Assembly: GCA_030704615.1 (NCBI GenBank)
Contig: CM060732.1
Coordinates: 45,737,053-45,801,052, forward strand
Reading direction: 5' to 3'
Source: Takakia lepidozioides
Taxonomy: Eukaryota > Streptophyta > Takakiopsida > Takakiales > Takakiaceae
DNA length: 64,000 bases
The translations under genes and the position numbers were made by a program. The notes under the pieces were generated by a model. It worked only from the letters and a program-made list of their open reading frames with translations. It was not told the origin of the DNA and did not search any database. Below are positions 56,296 to 64,000 of this stretch, piece by piece (the first letter of the stretch is position 1; each line of letters starts with the position of its first letter).

Positions 56296-56690
56296 ATTGC
56301 TATTAGTATCGATAACTAAAGTATGAGGATGGATGAATGTTACACCAAGCCATGGCTCATCAATGTCAAAACCAGATTGATCCTCTTGTACCTTCCCATC
56401 TCGGTGGTAATAACTGGTATGAAGGGGTCCCATCCCTTTTTTCATACCAGGCTGGTATAGGTGTCTTGTTATGATGGCTGAAAGTAGATGTTACGAGTTC
56501 TTCATATGTTATGGATCATAGTAGACCCATTCTCAACGTGTACACAGACTACCGTATCGTCTGTATTGTTATAGATGTATGTATGTATGTATCTACATGC
56601 AGGTGATTACTGTAGTGATTACTTTGTATTGTCGTACGGAATATATACGAAGGTCTCATCCTGGAAGCAACAGTGCAGTGCAGGCCAGCC

Positions 56691-59600
56691 ATGGCTGCTG
56701 CCGAGCTCGTGAGAATGGCATCGGCCCCTGCGCTCCTCGCTCCATCTTCTGTGATCTCTGCAAGAGCTGGACTGGAGCAAACAAAGCAACAGATACCTTT
56801 TTCTTGGGCAAAAATGAGAGTGGGATTTGAAAGAGGGGGCAACTTAAGATTCGGCAAGAGGCATTTACTACGCACGAGAAGTTACATCGATGATGCCGGG
56901 GTGTCGCTGGATGCCGATAAGCAAGCAGCTGTAGAACGTTCTGGTACGTATTTTTGTTTTTGGATAAACGCATTCCATCTGTGCTAAGCCCCAGGAATAG
57001 TGCTTGCACTCAACGTTATATAAGGTCAGCAGTATTTTCAAATACACTGTGAATGGGGAGACTGCTGTGGAAGAATCTGCGTCATTCTCATGAGGTTTAG
57101 GGTTAGGTTCTGGTTGTGAATTGGGCTTGCATCGGACTTTATTTATAGGGTCAGTCTATGTCCGAAAATTTGTGCCTGGGACAGTTCTCAAGCGAATTTG
57201 GTATTAAGGGTGATAGTAGCCCCATGGTTATGGCCAATTTGCTAAACTTAGACCTTCGCCTTCGTTATTTTACTTGTAAGAGCAACAAAATTGCGCAATT
57301 CAGAGACACGACAAGGACGCTTTTCTTGACATGCAGGTTCGGATGCCCAGAATTGAGTAGTATAGTTGAGTATCCTTCCTGATTTTTACCTCTCCTGGAA
57401 ATGGCAGAATTGCCTGTGTTACTCTCGTGTACAGCCTTTCTCACTCCAGTTGCTCCCCAAGCCTTAAACTTTGTGTTTCTAAACAATGACTCACTAGATG
57501 AAAACGAGACAAGTTGTAGTGATTTTACATCAGACAATTGAGCGAGAGGCATATTATGTTTGATCTGAAGCTTTGGAACCATTGTTTTGTAGCAAATTGA
57601 AGTTTTGAGGTGTGCCTTCTAGATGCTGGAGGAGGGAAGACAATGCCATTGCAGGATACACAAGCCAGCACATCGGGGACTCTCTACCCAATTTTGGCAT
57701 CACACAGCCAGGGACATTTACAGGTGTCAAAACTGCACACCATCTACTACGAGGTCTTTGGGAATCCTGAAGGGAAGCCTGCCGTTTGTAAGTTTGTGCT
57801 TCAAAATTGGCGTCTGTGTTTCTGTCCTTCTCTTCTTGGACGGATTTGCGAGATCCTAATTTTTTCTGTATTTAATCCTGCCACACAATTGTTGATCTGT
57901 GTCTACATCTTATTCTCATCTTCAAGTAGTTCCTGAGTGTAACGTGGTGCTATTACTGTACACACTCTGCACAAGCACCCTTTATGTCTGTTGCACTGTG
58001 AAAATGTGAGATTATATGCAGAAGGTAACACGTTGTTCTATGCACTTGTGGGACAGTCCTTCATGGAGGTCCAGGTGCTGGATGCTCAGACAGGCAGGCT
58101 CGCCTGTTCGATCCACAACATTATCGAATTGTGCTATTTGATCAGAGAGCGTGTGGGAAGTCCAGCCCACGTGGGTGTCTCGAGGAGAACACAACTTGGG
58201 ATCTTGTGGCTGACATAGAGAAACTCAGACTGCACCTAGGAGTAACCAAGTAATCTTTCGTTCTCTCTCTCTCTCTCTCTCTCCAAAAGGCACATAGGGT
58301 CTTGTCAAGATATACCAAAGCAGCACTGGATTGACTGATCTTTTCTAGTATGATGTTGTTGCCAGCCCTTGATTGACTTTTACAAGAACTGTATTGGCAC
58401 TACTTCCAAGCAGATTTCATACCCTAGTGGGTGAAAATTGCATGACCAAAAGTCGGGCATGCAAAAACCACGAGGACAATCCTCACAAAATAGTAATTCT
58501 GTTCCTCTATCTCTCCTCCCTCCAGCACCTGCCTCTCTCTCCCCCTTCAAGTACTGAATAATGAATATTGCATTATATTTGGACAAGGGCAGAACATCTG
58601 CCAAACATGTCCTACGGCATGTAGTATGAAGGCTTAGTCGAATCTTAAAATTGTAGCAAGTCTGTTGTCAAACTTGTTGTACACAAATTGGTATAGAGGG
58701 CTTAGCCAACTCTTGAATTTGTAGCATGTCTACTGCTCACAGATTATTGTTTGGAAGCCATGGGATGGGCTTGAATGGAGTACTGCTGGATTGCTGGAGA
58801 GCTTGCAGGAACCTATGCTCTGCAAATGAGTGTTTCTGATAGAGTGCACCCGTTAGCTGTTTCTGTGTCTTCATTCAACATGGCCAAAATGTGGCTGCAT
58901 AGTGTCCAATACAGGTGTTGGAAATTGGGATCAGGACAGGAGCTCACTTGGTCTTGCATGACACATTATTTCACATGAAGGTTAACAGTATGTGCTCCTT
59001 ACCAACAGTTTGTGTGGAGGAGAACCCTGATCTGAACGGTGAGATGAATGCAGATGGATGGTGATGGGAGGATCCTGGGGAGTGACACTGGCACTAGCAT
59101 ATACTCAAGCCCACCCAGATGCAGTGGCTGCCCTAATTTTACGAGGCGTATGCTTGCTACGACCCCGAGAGATTGATTGGTTCTATAAGCAGGTCACTCC
59201 TCTGTAATCCAATCGGTGTGAGAGGAGAGAGGGACAATCTAGCTGGTTTTCCAGTCAGCCAGCGAGCAACTAGGTATGTTCCGATGATGGGCAATAAGTG
59301 GATGGTGGGTAGTTGGAGCAGGCTGAGGAGTTGTGGGGTGATGGTCACTAGCTGACAATTCTTTCAAAGAGGTTGCAACATGTGGGTCAGCTATGCAAGT
59401 CATTTTGTCCACTAATATGGCGTGGTGGGGATGGTGGCATGTTTGGGCAGGGTGCAAATGCACTGTATCCATTTGGGTGGGAACAGCTGTTGTCTGTTCT
59501 AGATCCATCTGAGCAGCAGAATGTTCTCTCTGCATTTTACCAGCGCCTAACATCTACAGACTCTTCAACCCAACAACAAGCTGTATGTCCCATCACATTT

Positions 59601-62600
59601 CACATGAGCTTGTTCTTCCTTGTACAACAATTTGACACAGAAAATAGTTTATATAGCTACCTGTTATGTGCTAACTCTCTTTCTCTTGTCAGCAAGTACA
59701 AGCGCTGAAGACTACTAAAGGTGCAGTGGTGACTTCATCGGTTGACATTGTCAAAACCTTTGAAACTCACTACAGTATCCTTGGCAGAACTTCTAAGTCT
59801 AACCGTGAGGGGTCTTCTGCTGAATGGAGGGACACAGTTGGAAAAACTGTTCCTATGATTCAAAACAGCCCTGATGAACTGGAGTATATTTCAATGGCTT
59901 ATAACTCTCCCATTAGTTCTTCTGAGATTGTGGAAGCAATTGAACATTTAAACGGATATAAAGCTGGTGGACCTGATGGTATAGTCAACGAGCTTATCAA
60001 GCACGGCGGCGATCCCATGATAGAGGCCCTAGTTCTCCTCTTTAACCTTATCTGGAAGACTGAAATGATCCCCTTTCGCTGGCGACAGGGGTCATTGTCA
60101 ATCTATACAAGAAGGGTGACAGAGAAGAACCGGAGAACTACCGTGACATCACGCTCCTCAATGCTGTTGGCAAGACATTCTGCAGAGTTCTAAGTACTCG
60201 CATCGAGGTTGATCTGGAGTCTAGAGGTTGTTTCCACGAAGGCCAAGCTGGCTTTTGGCGAAACAGGGGCTGTGTGGATCATATTTTCACTCTAAGCCAG
60301 ATTATCCAGGGAAGGAAAAAAGAAGGGAAACCCACTTATGTTTTTTTCCTGGATGTCAAAAAGGCTTATGACACAGTGTGGAGAGATGGCCTATGGTTCC
60401 GCCTCTGGTCTTGTGGGATCAAGGGAAAGATGTGGAGAGTTGTCCACAACTTGTATGCTCACACCAAAAGCTGTGTCACTGTTAACGGACAGAAGTCCAA
60501 CTTCTTTGACATAGACCAAGGTGTAGCTCAAGGATGTACTCTCTCCCCTCTGCTCTTCAATGTTTTCATCAATCAACTCCTCGAGGATGTGGAAAGTGAG
60601 GGATTTGGGTTAAGGGTGGGTGATACCACCATACCAGCCCTTATGTTTGCGGATGACTTCGCAGGCATAGGGGAGACTCCAACCAATCTCCAGGAGTTGA
60701 TTGATCGTGCGAAGAGATGCTTTGATCTTTGGGGACTAGAGGCTAATGTCAGCAAATGTTCAGTGGTAGCATTCAACGACAGAGGAGAGGGAGGAAGTGA
60801 TCTTAAGTGGCAGTGGTGTAGCCAAGAGATCCCGGTCCTCCCTTCCTACACTTACCTGGGCATTGAGTTTTCTCCAATTGTAATTGGGATGCACATATCC
60901 TGAAAGTTGTTCAAACTGGCAAGGGCAAAGCTCTGGGGCTCACTAAATTTTTCCACTGCAGAGGGGTCAACTCTGAGGTTGAGAAAACCATGCTTTGTCG
61001 CGTTATTAGACCTGCCTTGGAGTACGGATCTGCAATATGGGTTGATAACTCCAACCAGGCTAAGTCTCTAGAATCCATTCAAGTGGGGGTGCTTAAGGAG
61101 TGTATGTCAGCATGCTCCAAAACAGCCAATGTGGCTGTTCGGGGTGAGTTTGGCATTCCGTCCTTAAGCTCTTGACGAGATGAATTCAAGGTCAGATGGT
61201 GGGGTCAGCTGCAACATATGTCCAACACCAGATATCCTAAGTTAATCGACTCTATATCTTGGGAACAGGACCACCCTGTCAAACAGGCTAAGTCCTGGCA
61301 GAAGAGAGTAGAAGAGATTCTCAAGGACCTGGACCTGGAACCGCAAGTCTTGACCCTGCTGGATAAATCTGACTTAGAGGCTGTAGTGTCCAAAGCCATG
61401 TCTGTTGCCATGAGATTGTCTGATGAAAATGAAGTTAGGCAGAAAACTTCCCTGAACTTGTTTCCAGTCAGTGACATGGGGGAGGACATCTTGGATGACC
61501 TCAAGGGTCTACCCACTCTTGGCACTAGACTGAAATTTAAACTCAGGGCAGGAAGCCTACCTTTGAACAGCAAACAGAAGCAGAGAGGAAAGGGAGAGTG
61601 CAATTGCCCGTTGTGTGGGCAACCTGAAGACAGTATTCATTTTCTGATACACTGTCCGGGGTTCTCTCACCAAAGAGACGCTCTCTTCAAATCTATCAAG
61701 GGAATTGTGCCTGTACCTCTGTTTACCAACTTTGAAAGTCTCGAGGCTGAGCCAAAAGCCCAGGCCCTCCTGAGGCCTAGTTCTTGGGCAAATCACACAC
61801 AGCAGATTGATGCTTGTGTGAAGGGATTTCTGGAGGATATCTGGAAAACCCGGATTAATTCTATATATGAAGGTAAGTCTTACCACCAACGTCAGCCCCT
61901 GACAGAGGTAGGTTCTGTCTCCTTTTGTTTCCGCTCAAACTGGGCGCGGGGTCAATGGCCACAAGGCTACGGCAAACAACGTCTTATGAGTACAATCTCT
62001 TTCTCGAAAAGATGCAGAGAGGAGAGGGAGATTGTCAATGCCCAATGTGAGGGCGGCCTGAAGATAACATCCATTTTCTGATACAATGTCCGGGGTATTC
62101 TCATCAGAGAGCGACCCTTGTCAGGACCATCAAGAATATAGTCCCTGCACCTCTGTTCAACATCTTTCAAAATCTCGAGGCTGAGCCTAAAGCGGCCCTG
62201 TTGGGGTCTATTTGCTGGGTCACACACAGCAGATTGATGCTTGTGTGAAGGGCTTTCTAGAGAAATCTGGAAAGCTTGAACCAATTGCTTATACCAAGTA
62301 GTTCCCACTACTGGAGTGAGTCCCTCTCTTGTTCCGCCCAGACTGGGGGGACGGCCACAAGGCTATGGCAAACAATGTCTCATGAGTACATTCTCTTTCC
62401 CACACAAGCCAGATGGGTTATTTGTAATTTGTATGTGTGACAATGTCCTAGAAGGAGGTGGTGGCATGCAGGCGCAAGCGTGGCTGCGATGGGAGATGGG
62501 GTTGAGCTTTTTCTCATCATCACCCTCCGTGGTCAGCTGGGATGGCCACCAGTACCTCGCCCTCCCCTCCCTGGTATGGTGTTGTTACCTCACGTGCCAT

Positions 62601-63923
62601 TAATTTTTGAGAGCGTTAAAGATAACATTTTTGGATGCAGGTTTCTAGTGAGTCCAATATTGGATGTGATGTTTTGTGCTTTTCAGTAACTATCCTAGAT
62701 GTTGATGTTTGTCAGCAGCCATGGATGTCTATGTCGTGGTGTGATGGTAAGTAGGCAGGAGTGTATGTTGGCAGTTACATAGGTCTGGCTTATGTGTATG
62801 TATGCTGGAGACTGACTCACTAAGTTTAAAGGCTGCAGTGAAATTGTTCTCTGCTTTTGTTAATTGCTGTTTAGTGCTACCCTATAAGGTTCTTCTGTGT
62901 CTTCTTCATTGATCATCTATTGTGATCTATTTTCCCTATCATCGGTTACCTTTAGATTGTATGTGGAGTCTTCTTTGCACTTACATGATTATATTGTCTG
63001 TTTGTAGCAGAAAGTGTATGCTTTTGTTTGAAATCTATAAAACACATGTCACATATAAGTGTATTTCGTACCCTGCATGTATTGGGGTACAATCTTCAGT
63101 ACGTAGCTCAGTATGTAGCTTGACCTGATTTCCTAGCTGCTGTTGAGGCTTCCATTGTAGGCTGGAGAGGGGGAGCAAAGTCACAACAGGAAAGGGGAGA
63201 CCCAGAAGACACATGCAGGTAGTGGGATCGTACCCTCTTTTGTCAGCTCTTGGGGTTTTCCTCCTTATTCCACTCCTGAAACTTCTCCCTCAATGCACTG
63301 CCACTATTGAACTTGCAGGACAATCGACATTATCATCAACATCATCACCACGTTCTTCCAGGGTGACATCTCAGTCGTCGCAGTCCAAGTCACATAGTAC
63401 CGGAGGCGCCATGTCATCCCAAGTTGCGCAAGCACGATTGGAATGCCATTACTTCGTATGTTCTCGTTGCCTTCTCGAAAGACGTGCTTGATGTTATCAA
63501 TGAGTGTGTATTTGCTTTGATGGATCCACTAATTGCAGGTTTTGAAACTTGTCACTATGCAGTCTTGAATGTCGATAATGGTAAGGTTTATGAAGTCTTG
63601 AGATCCTTCTTAGAAAGAAGCATTTCTTTGCAGAGTCTTTTATTAAGTTCCCTTTCATGTCTATAATATATAACAGAACCTTCTGCTTATCGAGTGTGCA
63701 AGGAATCTCGAGTACATGTCAAAGCTTAAGGGGCGGAGTGCTCTAGAGCTCTTTTTGTTGTTCTCATCAAGAAAGTGTTCACAAGTTTCACCCAAGGAAT
63801 ATGCGGGTTCAGGTAAATGGGGGCTTTCTGAGAGACAATCAGTTGCTGCAAGAGATACCTAAAATGCGACACATTCCAGGGTTTATTGTGCAAGGCCGCT
63901 ACGACTTTGTGTGCCCGCTTGCA
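56691..63923 (+). CDS. PIP: Prolyl aminopeptidase (proline iminopeptidase), 3' end beyond the window
   Basis: Exons that join in phase are 56,691-56,943 (plastid-like transit sequence; start in agccATGGCT), 57,623-57,787, 58,057-58,249, 59,054-59,192 and 59,451-59,582. After the LINE-bearing intron come probable exons 63,319-63,455 and 63,813-63,923. The alpha/beta-hydrolase landmarks of the S33 family are all visible: HTIYYEVFGNPEGKPAV, FLHGGPGAGC (oxyanion hole), YRIVLFDQRACGKSSPRG, VMGGSWGVTLALAY (nucleophile Ser), RGVCLLRPREIDWFYKQ and GFIVQGRYDFVCP (catalytic Asp). The catalytic His must lie beyond 64,000. It removes N-terminal proline from peptides. One or two small exons between 62,700 and 63,220 are unclear: a candidate at 62,719-62,749 conflicts in phase with 63,161-63,218. 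The exon at 63,319 adds a Ser-rich insert before QARLECHYF. Confidence 0.88.
58263..58283. repeat. CT microsatellite in a PIP intron
   Basis: A perfect (ct)n run directly after the third exon, read on the plus strand. Confidence 0.8.
59700..62081 (+). pseudogene. LINE retrotransposon inside a prolyl aminopeptidase intron
   Basis: The LINE lies in the sense orientation and is 5'-truncated, with no endonuclease domain. RT motifs are NGYKAGGPDGIVNELIKHGG, FFLDVKKAYDTVWRDGLW, DQGVAQGCTLSPLLFNVF and LMFADDFAGIGE, with the catalytic FADD. Downstream are CRVIRPALEYGSAIW and a C-terminal zinc-knuckle-like CNCPLCGQPEDSIHFLIHCPGF. The reading shifts near 60,090 and 60,890 and stops at 61,173-61,175, so the copy is dead. 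Its position between two in-phase PIP exons suggests it is spliced out with the intron. Confidence 0.88.
61570..62400 (+). repeat. Tandem duplication of the LINE 3' end
   Basis: The stretch from about 61,575 (agagaggaaagggagagtgcaattgcc) to 61,999 recurs from about 62,014 (agagaggagagggagattgtcaatgcc) to 62,400. Each copy ends in ggccacaaggcta.ggcaaacaa.gtct.atgagtaca. The second copy is more diverged and out of frame. This may be an element with duplicated 3' modules or two nested insertions. Confidence 0.75.
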
Positions 63924-64000
63924 GTGAGTTTTCTTGCAACTGGCTCCCTGTTTTTTTGGCTACTGACTGGAGATGTAACCTTCTATAGGACGGTTGAAAT

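Overview
This window is nuclear DNA from a eukaryote of the green-plant (streptophyte) lineage. The genes have many spliceosomal introns, with GT..AG junctions whose phases agree. They include a plant-type THI4, a secreted plant-type matrixin, two tandem trihelix DNA-binding proteins and a plastid-type prolyl aminopeptidase. More than half of the window is nested mobile DNA. A charophyte such as Chara, or a spore-bearing land plant, fits best; this is inference, not a species identification.

Layout. 0-16 kb is genic: a terminal exon (0.66-0.98 kb), THI4 on the minus strand (3.35-6.1 kb plus an unfound first exon), a trihelix tandem pair (8.3-9.7 kb, minus), a 5'-3' exonuclease (11.0-12.3 kb, plus) and a two-exon matrix metalloproteinase (14.0-15.4 kb, minus). 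15.4-17.7 kb is AT-rich with no gene seen.

17.7-40.8 kb is a three-level nest. A composite SINE-like repeat is split at 18,049/40,683 by a large Ty3-type LTR element, with a 4-bp duplication aagc. That element is split at 27,567/38,907 by an 11.3-kb Mutator-like (MULE) DNA transposon, with an 11-bp duplication tgggctacagg. The Ty3 element encodes gag with two zinc knuckles, a degenerate protease, a C5-cytosine DNA methyltransferase, RT, RNase H and an integrase whose tail is a PHD finger; it is broken by stops and frameshifts. The MULE carries a transposase (plus) and, divergently, a ten- to eleven-exon gene (minus) that joins a ParB-like domain to a beta-class DNA-methyltransferase fold. Two introns of that gene hold 11 copies of a 20-bp inverted repeat. 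This MULE cargo and its intronic sites are the strongest candidate for an undescribed system here.

43.4-47.5 kb is an array of ~105-bp subrepeats and tRNA-like modules of the same SINE-like family. 50.2-53.1 kb holds fragments of a MULE transposase, a chromodomain Ty3 integrase with its 3' LTR, and a LINE. 53.5-54.8 kb is a small non-autonomous relative of the MULE filled with CCCTAAA-like DNA. 55.56-56.29 kb is a non-autonomous hAT element with a perfect 8-bp duplication. From 56.69 kb to the window end lies a prolyl aminopeptidase gene in pieces, one intron of which has received a LINE (59.7-62.4 kb).

Exon borders were read by eye from splice signals and phase; no transcript or homology search was available.
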